Positions 33,350-44,143 of a stretch of DNA of 64,000 nucleotides are shown one piece after another. The notes under the pieces are model-generated. The model did not search any database. It was given only the letters and a program-made list of their open reading frames with translations, and was not told where the DNA came from. This DNA is from Acanthosepion esculentum. Its lineage: Eukaryota; Mollusca; Cephalopoda; Sepiida; Sepiidae. Within the stretch, counting starts at the first letter, position 1. Every line of letters begins with the position of its first letter. The stretch is taken from NCBI GenBank assembly GCA_964036315.1, contig OZ038509.1:27054022-27118021 (forward strand). Direction: 5' to 3'. The translations under genes and the position numbers were made by a program.

Positions 33350-33560
33350 GAGATTGGATTTCAGAATTTTCCTTCTCTCAGACTAGTTTCCACCTAACAC
33401 CAGAGAGTCCAGTTTACTCTGCTATTTAACCCATAGCTAGTGGGTAGGGGAAAAGAGATAGAGTTATGCCTTTCCCAAGAGTGTTAGTGCAAAGAGAATA
33501 GACTAGCCCAAAACATGAACTTAGATTGCCAATTCGATTACATATCTGTGTTACTACCAA
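33350..33560 (-). mobile_element. SINE family C fragment, minus strand
   Basis: The blocks TGCTATTTAACCCATAGCTA and GCCTTTCCCAAGAGTGTTAG match the body of the SINE copies at 49150-49200 and 57080-57130, reversed. The tRNA-like head is degraded. Confidence 0.55.
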
Positions 33561-33688
33561 CGCACACACACACACACATTATATATATTTGTTCAAATTT
33601 TCCCCATGTTTATGATAGAAGTATGTATAATAATATACAAGATAATACAAGCAAATGACACCTATCAAAATATATAAATATGTACTTG

Positions 33689-33772
33689 TACGATTGGCAT
33701 GGTTAAGCAATGTTGAGCCTGGTCAGTACCTAGATGGGTGATTGCTTGGGAATACAAGATGCTGTAAGCTTG
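33689..33772 (+). pseudogene. 5S rRNA-derived sequence (truncated)
   Basis: The stretch GGTTAAGCAATGTTGAGCC, GGTCAGTACCTAGATGGGTG, ATTGCTTGGGAATACAAGA, TGCTGTAAGCTT follows animal 5S rRNA from about base 45 to the 3' end. All three internal RNA polymerase III elements can be placed: box A (33700-33713), the intermediate element (TAGATGGG) and box C (33738-33760). The 5' third is missing. It abuts a tRNA-derived SINE, so it may be the head of a composite element instead of an independent pseudogene. Confidence 0.8.
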
Positions 33773-33960
33773 GATGTGTGGATGGTGTAGTGGATAATGG
33801 CTTGGAATTGTTAATCAGTGAGCCAAGTTTCAATTCTAGTTGGGTTCGTTATATTCACTTATGTGCAAATACCCTTGAGAAAAGGTATGAATCCACCTCT
33901 TCTCCCCCCAGATATGGGTTAATTAGTAAAACTTTTATCACTAAATCATTATTATCTCAA
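33773..33960 (+). mobile_element. SINE family C, plus strand, joined to 5S-derived sequence
   Basis: A tRNA-like head GGATGGTGTAGTGGATAATGG (A box) and GTTTCAATTCTAGTTGGG (B box) leads to the family C body: ATTCACTTATGTGCAAATAC, CCTTGAGAAAAGGTATGAAT. The body is truncated at about 33960. Sequence resembling the left flank (CCCATGTTTATG, CACCTATCAAAATAT) reappears at 34075-34115. Confidence 0.75.
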
Positions 33961-34241
33961 AAAAAATTTTTTTTACAATCTAAAAATATTTTCTGGCTAT
34001 AAATAACCTGCAAAGGGTTGATAAGCCATAGAAAATGAATCAAACACACACAGAGATGAATATAGTTAATATTTTCCCATGTTTATGGGATAAATAACAC
34101 CTATCAAAATATGTAAAAATTACCAGACGTTAACATATATTTAGGGTGAGGAGAACTTTTATTAAAAGATTAGTCAATAGATAACTAGAGTAACAATAGT
34201 GTATAAATTAGTAAATAGACGCCCTATTATTATTTTAAAAT

Positions 34242-35101
34242 AAAAATGCAGTGTCTGTCTATATTTCTGAGATGAGGTATTATGTACAGTATTTACATTA
34301 GTCGGACTATTGTCCTCATCTTTGTTGCCATATTTGTCACAACGTTTCGGCCGTTGTACGCTCCGGCCTTCTTCAGGTGGTTGGAATTTCGAACCGAACC
34401 CTTTATTTTGATCACTGGGGTAGACTGTTCTAGTTCCACGTGCCATGTTTGATGGATGTCGGTTATCAGTTATCTCCTGCTAATTTTCCCTCTGAAAGTT
34501 CTCCACTGCCTTAACCGAGTATTGAACTCACACTCTTTGGGTCTGTCACTGGATCTAACCAACGCCTTTATTCACTGTGCCATGTGTCCTGAGGACGCCT
34601 TTATCCACTGTGCCATGTGTCTGGGTATTATAAACCTAATGTTTTCAGCCACCATTTTTTACCAGTGCTCATATTGCAGTTTTTGCTGGTATCATATCAT
34701 GTTTTTACCAGAGCTCATATTGCAACTTTGTTATCATTGCTTTTCTCTGGCACTCCTTATTACTGGTTCCCATATTGTATTTATTTCTATGCTTGGTCGA
34801 CTCAGGAGATTTTTGTGGCCTAGCATATGTGCTGATTCCTTAAGTTTACGAATTTTCCAATGGTGTTCCCTGTCTATGATCTCAACATGATCCCACAGGA
34901 GATAACTGATAACTGACATCCATCAAACATGGCACGTGGAACTAGAACAGTCTACCCCAGTGATCGAAATAAAGGGTTCTGTTCGAAATTCCAACCACCT
35001 GAAGAAGACTGGAGCGTACAACGGCCGAAACGTTGTGCCAAATATGGCGACAAAGATGAGGACAATAGTCCGACTAATGTAAATACTGTAAAAATGCAGT
35101 G
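34242..35101 (-). mobile_element. Penelope-like family A element, copy A4, with 12-bp target duplication
   Basis: AAAAATGCAGTG at 34242-34253 and 35090-35101 bounds an 836-bp element. It is the reverse complement of A2 in full order: 33-bp tail (TCTGTCTATATTTCTGAG), arm, tRNA-like segment, AT-rich part, coding tail and opposite arm. The tRNA-like head is partly duplicated (CACTGTGCCATGTGTC twice, 34577-34620). Near-identity to A2 suggests recent activity. Confidence 0.8.
34734..34895 (-). pseudogene. C-terminal tail of a Penelope-like retroelement protein, copy in A4
   Basis: The minus-strand frame repeats that at 15327-15488 with single substitutions (IRKLKE for IGKLKE, SRPSIE for SQPSIE) and the same stop. 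Open frames preserved in two independent insertions argue that both derive from a recently coding source element not present here. Confidence 0.6.
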
Positions 35102-35129
35102 CATTTCAAATGAGTGTCGACTATAATAA

Positions 35130-36535
35130 CATTTGAAATTATATATTAGTTGCCTCCACAGATTTGCGATATTTAAGATTTAAAATGAATTTTTAAAAAT
35201 GAAAAATATTTCTTGAAGCTTTTATTTTAGTTTTAATCTCAAACTATTCAATTAAATTTAATATTTCCAATAAGCAAAATGCATTGTTCTATTTCAAGAC
35301 TAATTTAAATTTATTGGGAGGCATTTCCGTTTTGAAAATGCTGAAATTATTTTAATTTAGCACCATTTTTAGCCTTCCATCATTTTGATGTAAAATACAT
35401 TCAAAAAATAAATTATACTTTTCTGAAACTTTATTTGAGGAATATTAGCTGATTTAAAGTCTAATTAATCTGATTTGAAACATTATTTACTTTAATTTTA
35501 AAATATCACAGAAATGTATTTTTTTAACAAGGCAGTAGCTATTTATTTAAGCTATTCAGGTGTTGACAGGTTGATGACAGATGGATATATATCTAATGTT
35601 TTTCTATGGTAGCTATATCTGTAAAAAAATAAAAGAATATAACAGGAGTGCCATTTTTATATTATTTTTAAGTACTCAGTAAACTTAAAAATTTACGAAA
35701 ATATTATCGGTAATCCAAGTTTTATTGAATTTTAAATATTTGGCTTTGAATTTACTTTAGTTATCGCCCTTATTTTTCTGATAAAGTTGTTTATGGACAA
35801 CTATACTACAAAAATCAGCATTATTTACATTATTCGGACTACTGTCCTCATCTGTGCCATGTGTCCTCGTGATCCAGTGACAGGACCCAAAGAATGTGAG
35901 TTCAATACCTGGTTAAGGCGGTGGAGAACTTGGAGATGGGAGATAACTGATAACTGGCATCCATTAAACATGGCATGTGGAACTAGAACAGTCTACTCCA
36001 GTGAGTGAAATAAAGGGTTTAGTTCGACATTCCAACCACCTGAAGAAGGCATGAGCATACAACGGCTGAAATGTTGTGATAAATATGGCAACAAAGATGA
36101 GGACAATAGTCCGAATAATGTAAATAGTGTATATAATACCTCATCTCAGAAATATAGACAGATACTGAAAAATCAGCATATTTATACATACAAAAAACTT
36201 AAATTGTAATAAGCTTTTTTATTTATGATTAGTAAATATAGTCTTTATTTAATAGCAATATTACCTGTTACACCATTGAAACAGAACTTTAAAAGGTTTA
36301 AAACTTTATAAATCATTCTAATTAAAATTTGAAAAATGACTACAATTTGCGTAAAAATTTATTATTCATCCAAAAAGTTTTTTTTAATAAGACAATAATG
36401 CACTTAATATATCTTATTTATAAAAGCAATTAAAAGCTTTTCTAATTAAATAATTTATCGCATTTTTATTTTACAATTCAGAGCAGATTTTCAGTAAGTA
36501 GGGGTCCTGTTTTACTTTTAGCTAATATAAACATT
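35130..36535. repeat. Dispersed repeat E, copy E2, carrying Penelope-like copy A5
   Basis: Outside 35822-36179 it aligns with E1 (see 21843-23795). It lacks the LINE insertion of E1: AAATATTATCGGTAATCC runs straight into AAGTTTTATTGAATTTTA at about 35700-35735. Confidence 0.75.
35810..36179 (+). mobile_element. Penelope-like family A element, copy A5, with 12-bp target duplication
   Basis: AAAAATCAGCAT at 35810-35821 and 36168-36179 flanks a 346-bp element. It keeps about 35 bp of an inverted arm (TTATTTACATTATTCGGAC), a tRNA-like remnant (GAGTTCAATACC), a direct arm with CACCTGAAGAAGGC, and the terminal AAATATAGACAGATACTG. Copy E1 of the host repeat shows the site without it (ACAAAAATTGGCATG at 23375-23389). 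Confidence 0.8.
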
Positions 36536-36609
36536 AAGTATTACACCACTGAAATTCTTGAATTTTCCTAAAATTAAATACCTTTAGCTAATATAAACAT
36601 TTACTTTTT

Positions 36610-38225
36610 GTACACCCAGCCACAGGGGCAATGCTTTGCTCTCTCTCTCTCTCTCTCCCTCCCTATGCCCGGCCACAGAGGCAATGCTTTACTTTCTCTC
36701 TCTGTACGACCGGTCACAGGGGCTATCTTTTGCTCTCTCTCAATGCCTGGCCACAGGGGCAATGCTTCACTCTCTCAACATCCGACCAGAGGAGCAATGC
36801 TTCGTCCTCTCAACGCCTGGTTACAGGGGCAATGCTTCGCTCTCTCAATGCCTGGCCACTGGGGCAATGCTTCTTTCTCACAATGCCTGACCAGAAGGAC
36901 AATGGGTCCCTCAGTCAATGCCAGGCCACAGGGGCGATACTTCAGATACTTTGCTCTCTCAACGTCTAGGCATAGAAGAAATGCTTTGCTCTCTCAATGC
37001 CCAGCCACAAGGGGCAATGTTTCACACTCTCAACGCTTGGTCACAAGGGGCGATGCTTTGCTCTCTCAACGCCCAGCCACAGAGGAAATGCTTTGCTCTC
37101 TCAATGCCCAACTCCAAGTCAATGCTCTGTCAAAACCCTGCTACAGGAGGGATGCTTCGATTTCTCAAAGCCCAGCCACAGGGGCGATGCTACACTCTCT
37201 CAACGTCCGGCCACAGGGGCGATGATTCGTTCTCTCAATGCCCGACCAGAGGAACAATGAATCCCTCTCTCAATGTCAGGCCACAGGAGAAATGCTTCGC
37301 TCTCTCAACGCCTGGCTGCAGGGGCAATGCGTCAGATACTTCCCTCTCTCAACGTCCAGCCACAGAGGCAATACTTTGCTCTCTCAACACCCAGCCATAG
37401 AAGAAATGCTTTGCTCTCGCAACACCCAGCTATAGAAGAAATGCTTTGCTCTCTCAAAGTGGGGCCACAGGGGCGATACCACTCTCTCAAAGCATGGCCA
37501 CAGGGGCGATGCCACGCTCTCTCAACACCTGGGCACAAGAGGTTGATGCTTTGCTCTCTCAACATCCAGCCACAAGGGGCAATGATTCGCTCTCCCAATG
37601 TTTGGTCACAAGGGGCAGTGCTTTGCTCTCCCAACGTTTGGTCACAAGGGGCAGTGCTTTGCTCTCCCAACGTTTGGTCACAAGGGGCAGTGCTTTGCTC
37701 TCCCAACGTTTGGTCACAAGGGGCAGTGCTTTGCTCTCCCAACGTTTGGTCACAAGGGGCAGTGCTTTGCTCTCTCAATGCCCAGACACAGGAGTGATGC
37801 TTCACTTTCTTAACGCTTTGTATGAGGAGCTTTGCCTTGCTGTCTCAATGCCCTTCTATAGAGGCAAAGCTTTGCTCTCTCAACACCCTACCAAAAGTTA
37901 ATGTCCTTCTCTGTCAACGCCCTGCCACAAAGGCAAGCTACTATCTCTTAAAGCCTGGCAACAAGGGCGATGATATGCTCACTCAACGCCTGATCACAGG
38001 GGCAATGCTTCGCTCTCTCAATGCTTGGCCACAGGGATGATGTTTCGCTCTCTACGCCCAGACACAGGGGTTCACAAAGCTCTTCATAGGGAAGATCCAC
38101 TGCCATAGTAGCAATGCTTTACTCTCTCAACAAATGGCCATAGGGGCAATGCTCTGCTCTCCCAACACCCTGTTTCTGGGAATGCTTTGCTCTCTTAATG
38201 GCCGGCCACAGAGGCAATGCTTCTG
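36610..38225. repeat. About 35-bp minisatellite, roughly 45 degenerate units
   Basis: The unit is GCCACAGGGGCAATGCTTC followed by GCTCTCTCAACGCCTG. A homogeneous sub-array of five near-identical units lies at 37590-37770 (TTTGGTCACAAGGGGCAGTG). Frames of 150-200 codons on both strands result from the lack of stops in the unit and are not judged to be genes. Confidence 0.9.
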
Positions 38226-38640
38226 TAGTAGTAAAAAAACAAAACAAAATAAAACTGTCAACTTAAAGTAGCAACAAACGTCTGCAATAGATTTCTTCTG
38301 TCTCTTGACCGCAACACTTGTAGCCAAATCACAGTTCAAACGATAGCCCGTCGTAACAGTCCAACAAACAACGTAGAAACGACAAAATGGGATCACATAT
38401 CCAACCTTCACTTCTCACCAGCCAAAACCCGTGTAGCTTTATACAGCCGAGGACCGACCATAATTTGCATGTGAATAACGAGACAACGGGATTTCGCGTT
38501 AACTGTCCGAGACCGCCTGGCACAAAACATGGGCGCTGTCATTTTGGTTCTTTTTACGGCTGAGCAGCTGGATTTTGCACGATGCATAGATTCGTGAGCG
38601 TTTCTGAGGTAAGCCGTTCTCACAATTTTCCCCACAGCTT
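38226..38640 (-). promoter_or_regulatory. CpG-rich promoter-like segment inside the minisatellite, copy 1
   Basis: This GC-richer island contains, on the minus strand, CACATGCAAATT (octamer motif) and TATAAAG 19 bp later. It then runs through unique sequence to a long T-rich tract ending ACTACTACAG, which looks like a splice acceptor and is where minisatellite resumes. Upstream is GCTTACCTCAGAAACG, whose reverse is a GTAAGC donor-like site on the plus strand. A related segment with the same octamer-TATA spacing is at 48250-48700. It may be a retroelement promoter/LTR; the identity is unknown. Confidence 0.45.
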
Positions 38641-39070
38641 CGCTTGCTTGGTTAATACCTGGCCATGGGGGCAATGCCCTGCTCTCTCAACACCCTGGGT
38701 AATGCTTCACTCACTCAATGCCTTGCCACAGGGCATGCCCTACTCTCTCAAAACACTGCTCCAGGGGGAATGCTTCACTCTCTCAATGGCCGGCCACAGG
38801 GGCAATGATTTGCTCTCACAATGCCCAGCATGAGGCACAATGCTTTATACACCATGATTGGGGCAACAACTTGCTCTCTCCACGCTCTGCCATAGGGGCA
38901 ACGACTTGCTGTTTCCATACCCTGCTATAGAAGCAACGACTTGCCCTCTCCATGCCACACCTTGAGAGAGCACCCGGCTCCCTTCATGGCCTGGTGTAGG
39001 GGCAATTCCTTGCTCTCTTTACCTCCTTACACAGGTGCAATACTATGCTTACTCAATAACCTGGCTTTAG
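38641..39070. repeat. Minisatellite, continuation
   Basis: The same unit as 36610-38225 resumes (GGCCACAGGGGCAATGATTT at 38785), decaying toward 39070. The array was therefore split by the promoter-like segment. Confidence 0.8.
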
Positions 39071-40552
39071 AGTAAATCATTTCATGATACCATTGCCTTG
39101 GGCCAATGCCTGCCTGCCTCTCTCTATCTATCTATCTATGTCCAAGACCAAAGGGTTGCTGTTTTGCTGTAGCTACCTTTTGCCAAGCGTCACAAGATTT
39201 CCTTCTGGTTCTTCTCCCAAAATGTTGCTCTCTAGCAGTTCTGCTAACAGTCAAAATCTTGCACCTGTTCCCTGGCAAATGTCAACCAAGAGTGAAAGTA
39301 AAATGTAAGTTCACACATGATTTCATTTGAATGGTAACAGACATGCGATTTGTAGCAAAGAATCAAGACTAACTGATGCTCAACTAAAGAGTGCCGTTCC
39401 ATTCAATATCATTTTAAGAATTCAGCTGCAATGCTGATTAACAGAAATGAACAACTGAGTTTTCTCCCTTACATTAGAGAGTTCATCAGTTCTTTAGAGC
39501 AAATGTAAACAACGTTAGTACGATTTGTTTCGTATTTTGTGTTTCATTATTGGCTGGGTGATGCAGCACCGTGTTGACCTAATGCAACAGATATCTGGTG
39601 AAGATTAGAGAGCATAGCAACCGAAACATAAAACAAAAATGAGATCACCGATTTGAAAGAATCCGTGTATGAATTTATTAAAGACACATATCAATTCATT
39701 TTGACCGTTCCTTCATATATTGGTAGGTTTTATATTTACAAGCTTTCTGTAACAATGCTCTCCATTCTTGAATTCTTTGTATTCCCTTTTCCTTCATTTA
39801 AACAGTTTAATCAGTTTAATCAAATCTAGTTAAACAGTTTGAAGCAAGTGTCTTTATAATGTACGCCAAATTTGACTCCACAAGATTTTATCTGGCTCAA
39901 AGCAATTTTGAATATTTATAAATGAATAGCTTGCCACTTTCCTCATTTACCATTCGATAATTGATTATTTTGTTAGAGCAATTGCTAATAATTGACACTT
40001 TTACTCCTTATATAGAATTTCTCAGTCCAAGTACGTCATTGTTTGGAACTGTCACATTTCTCTTTTGTCCTGAATCATGCTGATTCCGAAAAAAGTATTA
40101 AAAATTATTAGATAAATCTTGACTGAGTAGCGAGTTTGATTCTCACTGGGGATTCCATACTTGCTAATAATTGATACTTTTACTTGTTATATATAATTTT
40201 TCAGTCTAAGTACAGCATTGTTTCTTTGGTATTGTCATATTTCCCCATTGTTCTGAATGAGACTGATTACAAAGTCAGAAAACTATATAGTCTACTAATG
40301 AGGGCGAACTAATACTTGTTGCAGACATCTGCTTCAGCACATTGGTGCTTCTTCTGCAATTATTTTGAGCAGAACAAAGTTTCTGGGAGAGAGCCCATAA
40401 TCTGTCATGATCAATTGACCACTGCCAAGCCTCCTCCTGGATCAATTCATCCAGCCTAAATAGGTCCCTGGCCACCCACTTTTCACAATTAATGTGAAAT
40501 AATTGATTATTTTGTCAGAGTAATTGCTAACAATTGATACTTTTAATCGTTA
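39071..40552. other. HTRA2 intron with repeated modules
   Basis: A module with TTGCTAATAATTGA-ACTTTTAC, then TTTCTCAGTCCAAGTAC, GTCCTGAAT-ATGCTGATTCC occurs at 39980-40100, again at 40165-40275, and again at 42728-42830. GGGAGAGAGCCCATAATCTG at 40385 recurs at 43010. These are diverged local duplications. No gene is seen. Confidence 0.5.
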
Positions 40553-40710
40553 AACACACACACACACACACACATATATACACACAACCTTTTAATCATC
40601 ACACATACACACACACACACATATATACACACAACCTTTTAATCATCACACATACACACACACATATATACACATATATATATATATACACACACAACCT
40701 TTTAATCATT

Positions 40711-40741
<31 letters not shown>

Positions 40742-41572
40742 ACCTTTTAATCATTAGACACACACAACCTTTTAATCATTACACACACACACACATATAC
40801 ACACAACCTTATAATCATTAGACACACACACATATACACACAACCTTATAATCATTAGACACACACACATATACACACAGCCATTTAATCATTACACACA
40901 CACATATACACACAGCCATTTAATCATTACACACACACACACACATATACACACAACCTTTTAATCATTACACACACATACACACAACCTTTTAATCATT
41001 ACACACACATACACACAACCTTTTAATCATTACACACACACATACACACAACCTTTTAATCATTACACACACACATACACACAACCTTTTAATCATTACA
41101 CACACACATACACACAACCTTTTAATCATTACACACACACATACACACAACCTTTTAATCATTACACACACACACACAACCTTTTAATCATTACACACAC
41201 ACAACCTTTTAATCATTACACACACACCTTTTAATCATTACACACACACACACACACAACCTTTTAATCATTACACACACACACACATATACACAACCTT
41301 TAATCATTACACACACACACATATATACACAACCTTTAATCATTACACACACACACACATATATACACACACAACCTTTTAATCATTACACATATACACA
41401 CACAACCTTTTAATCATTACACACACACACACAACCTTTTAATCATTACACACACACACACACAACCTTCTAATCATTACACACACACATAACCTTCTAA
41501 TCATTACACACACACATAACCTTCTAATCATTACACACACACATAACCTTCTAATCATTACACACACACACA
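40553..41572. repeat. Higher-order CA array with ACCTTTTAATCATT spacers
   Basis: CA runs of varying length, some with TATA interruptions, alternate with the spacer ACCTTTTAATCATTA about 30 times. Some spacers read ACCTTCTAATCATTA (41465-41555) or AGCCATTTAATC. It is compound satellite, with units of about 26-50 bp. Confidence 0.9.
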
Positions 41573-42308
41573 AACTTGTGCAAATTAATTGAAACAAAAT
41601 GAAATTCTCTTATTATTTAGTTTCTTTCTAGTATTTTTCCAATGAAACGTGACCAGTGCTCATGTCCTTACTCCGTATGCCCATTCCATGATGTTGTTAC
41701 TTGCAGATTGACCACTGATTCTCAATTGGATTGTTTCCACACCAGTCTATAGTACTTTAGCTTGTATGTTTCATTGGAGTAATGTCCATTGCAGCCTGTT
41801 GTAACCTAGGGAAGGTTCCTGAATAGAATAATCACATGAAGGTTGGTAATGAACAATAATACTTAGGACAAGAACACAGATAAGATTCACCAGCAGTGTG
41901 TAGAAGAAGTAATCAGCTGCTAGAAATGAATTCCACAATGAATCTCCAACTGCAAACTAACATACAGTATTTACTACTGTATTTATGTGAATGAGGACAT
42001 ACCGATTATCGTCCGTAGGTATGCTACAACACAGACAATGGTTGTAGGACAACTAATCGACAGTTGAGACAATAGTGTCTGGGCCCAGTAAAAATCTGAT
42101 GCAATCACGGATGACGCAATATTTTTCAAGTCCAAACAAATTTCATCATACACCCTGAAAATAGATTCAATTGCTGCACGCCATTCCTAATGACCTAATC
42201 TGAGGAAAGAATAGAAATTGATTACACCCTCACTTCAGTGCGTCTAAAACTGACCATATGGTGAAAGAATGGAAACTAAAGTGGTTGTTTCAATTAATTT
42301 GCACAAGG

Positions 42309-42312
<4 letters not shown>
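41573..42312 (-). mobile_element. Tc1-like element, copy 2, with internal insertion
   Basis: The ends CTTGTGCAAATTAATTGAAA (41574) and TTCAATTAATTTGCACAAGG (42288) match copy 1 (29381-29944). Interior blocks correspond until about 41800; then about 220 bp are present here only, edged by TGTTGTAACCTAGG and, inverted, TGTTGTAGCATACC, which suggests a small insertion. The element is framed by the CA array on the left and a TA run on the right. Confidence 0.7.

Positions 42313-42381
<69 letters not shown>
42313..42381. repeat. TA microsatellite
   Basis: About 30 TA units following TGTGTG at the right end of the Tc1-like element. Confidence 0.9.
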
Positions 42382-42383
<2 letters not shown>

Positions 42384-42388
<5 letters not shown>

Positions 42389-42692
42389 CATATATTTCCA
42401 AGAGGATAAAATCCAGATAGAGCTCAATATACAATACAGAGCAAGAATATAAAAGGTTCAAACACTAATAGTCCATGGTTATAATTTATTCAACAAGTTT
42501 CAGTGGGAGTGTATGTATGGGAGTGAGAAACAAGGGTGAGAGGGAAATGTGTGTGAATCTGTGTATGTGTGTTTTTATACCCGGAGTTCTATTTTTTGTC
42601 TTCTTTTTGAATCTTAATGTCTGATGAATTGGATTGTTATTACGATTCCAATGTAATAAATTATAACCATGGAATATTAGTGTTTGAGCCTT

Positions 42693-42727
<35 letters not shown>
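42384..42727. mobile_element. Inverted-repeat element family L with hammerhead-like core
   Basis: Arms AAAGGTTCAAACACTAATAG / CCATGGTTATAATTTATT (42452-42492) and their inverse (42655-42697) enclose about 165 bp. TA runs border both sides. A relative of the left edge and one arm occurs at 55545-55660 (GGATATAATCCAGAGAGCTC, AAATAAATTATAACCACCATG). At 42621 CTGATGA is followed by a 7-bp stem (ATTGGAT/ATTCCAAT) and then GTAA, one change from the hammerhead GAAA; the 55.6-kb relative has GGAAAT there. Confidence 0.5.
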
Positions 42728-42729
<2 letters not shown>

Positions 42730-43204
42730 TTGTTCAGTTTAAGTGCAGCAAAGCTTCTTTGGCATTTACAGGTTTCTCTTTTGTCCTGAATTATGCTGAT
42801 TCCGAAAAAAGTATTAAAAATTATATTAAAAAAAAAAAATAGAACGTATTAAAAAACTAAAAAAGTAGACATCTGTCAGTTTTGGGAGAAAGTCTACTAG
42901 GATGCTTAGATTATCCTTTTTGCTTATTTGTACTTCTTCAACATACAAAAATCCAACAGTGGTTTATTTATACTACAAGTATACTGAGCAGACCTTAGTT
43001 ACGGTTTTTGGGAGAGAGAGCGCATAATCTGGCATGATCCACAGTTGAATAAAGCCAGTAAGGAATCAAATCTTTTCACTTGTTTTTCCCCCACCCCCAC
43101 TTCTATACCAGAAAAACTTGGGCACTTCTATGCTGTGTAATGATTAACAAGCTTGTCATGTTAGATAAATTCTGATTGACTAGAATGTTTTTTTGATCCT
43201 GTTG
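42728..43204. other. HTRA2 intron, duplicated modules
   Basis: Contains further diverged copies of the modules noted at 39980-40480. No gene is seen. Confidence 0.4.
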
Positions 43205-43480
43205 TGGCCTTGTTAGGGCCAGAAATAAAGACATATGAGAGGATCGAGTTAAACAAATAAATTAACAGAAATAGTAATACAAACAAGTGTTGCAACAAGA
43301 ATGTACAGTCCGAGTGTCAGAGCTGACTGCTGGAAACCAAAAGGCAGTATCTGCTCCTACTTATAGCTGGGAGAGTCCATGTGTACGTGGGTAAATTACC
43401 ATAACAGATCTTCACTTTGTGCTCCATACTTTCAGCCTTGTGCCACATCTAAACTATGCTTAGTAAATTATTATAGCATA
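43205..43480. repeat. Dispersed repeat family B, copy 2
   Basis: The blocks AGGGCCAGAAATAAAGAC, GAGTTAAACAAATAAATT, GCTGACTGCTGGAAACC, GGGAGAGTCCATGTG and GGGTAAATTACCATAACA are in the same order as at 7078-7540. Confidence 0.65.
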
Positions 43481-43509
43481 AATCCCGGTCTTCCTACATT
43501 TGTGTTTGC

Positions 43510-43690
43510 TGACCAGTGTCAAGCCTTCTTATGTTGACCAGTGTCAAGCCTTCTTATGTTGACCACTGCCAAGCCTTCTTATGTTGACCAGTGTCAAGCC
43601 TTCTTATGTTGACCACTGCCAAGCCTTCTTATGTTGACCACTGCCAAGCCTTCTTATGTTGACCACTGCCAAGCCTTCTTGTCCAGCATG
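43510..43690. repeat. 25-bp tandem repeat, seven units
   Basis: TTGACCAGTGTCAAGCCTTC followed by TTATG, with AGTGT and ACTGC versions alternating. Confidence 0.9.
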
Positions 43691-44143
43691 AGTGGGTCAT
43701 GAACAACCTAGCTTTCTCATCTACAGTTAAAAAATTATTTTGATAGAACAATTGTTAATAATTGATACTTTTGAATATAAATGATTTCTCAGTCTGGTGT
43801 TTGCATATTCTGAACTTTATATGGATTTAAAAAAAAAAAAATTGAGAGAGATCTGAATGAAAGTGATAATACTGATATTTTTTTTCTTTGGCCAGCAAAA
43901 AGCACAAAATATAAAACATAGCCTTTGTAAATAAATTGTAAAGATTGTGGACTTTTAACATTAGAAAGAATATGATTGGAGGCACTCCACCTGATGTTTG
44001 GTTATTTTAATTTGGGAAATAGGTTGAGCCGAGAACTTTTCAACACCCCCACATTATCAATTATTCTCTATAAAAGAGGCTACATTTAATTTGTATTTTA
44101 TAAAATATGTTTAGTATTCTTATAAAGTTAGAGGAAATATATC
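43691..44143. other. HTRA2 intron, no feature
   Basis: Another fragment of the TTGATACTTTTG...TTTCTCAGTC module occurs at about 43770. Otherwise blank. Confidence 0.35.

Noticed and set aside
36608..37901. Frames of 150-205 codons across the 35-bp minisatellite
   Set aside because: Frames are open on both strands with low-complexity translation and no start or splice context.
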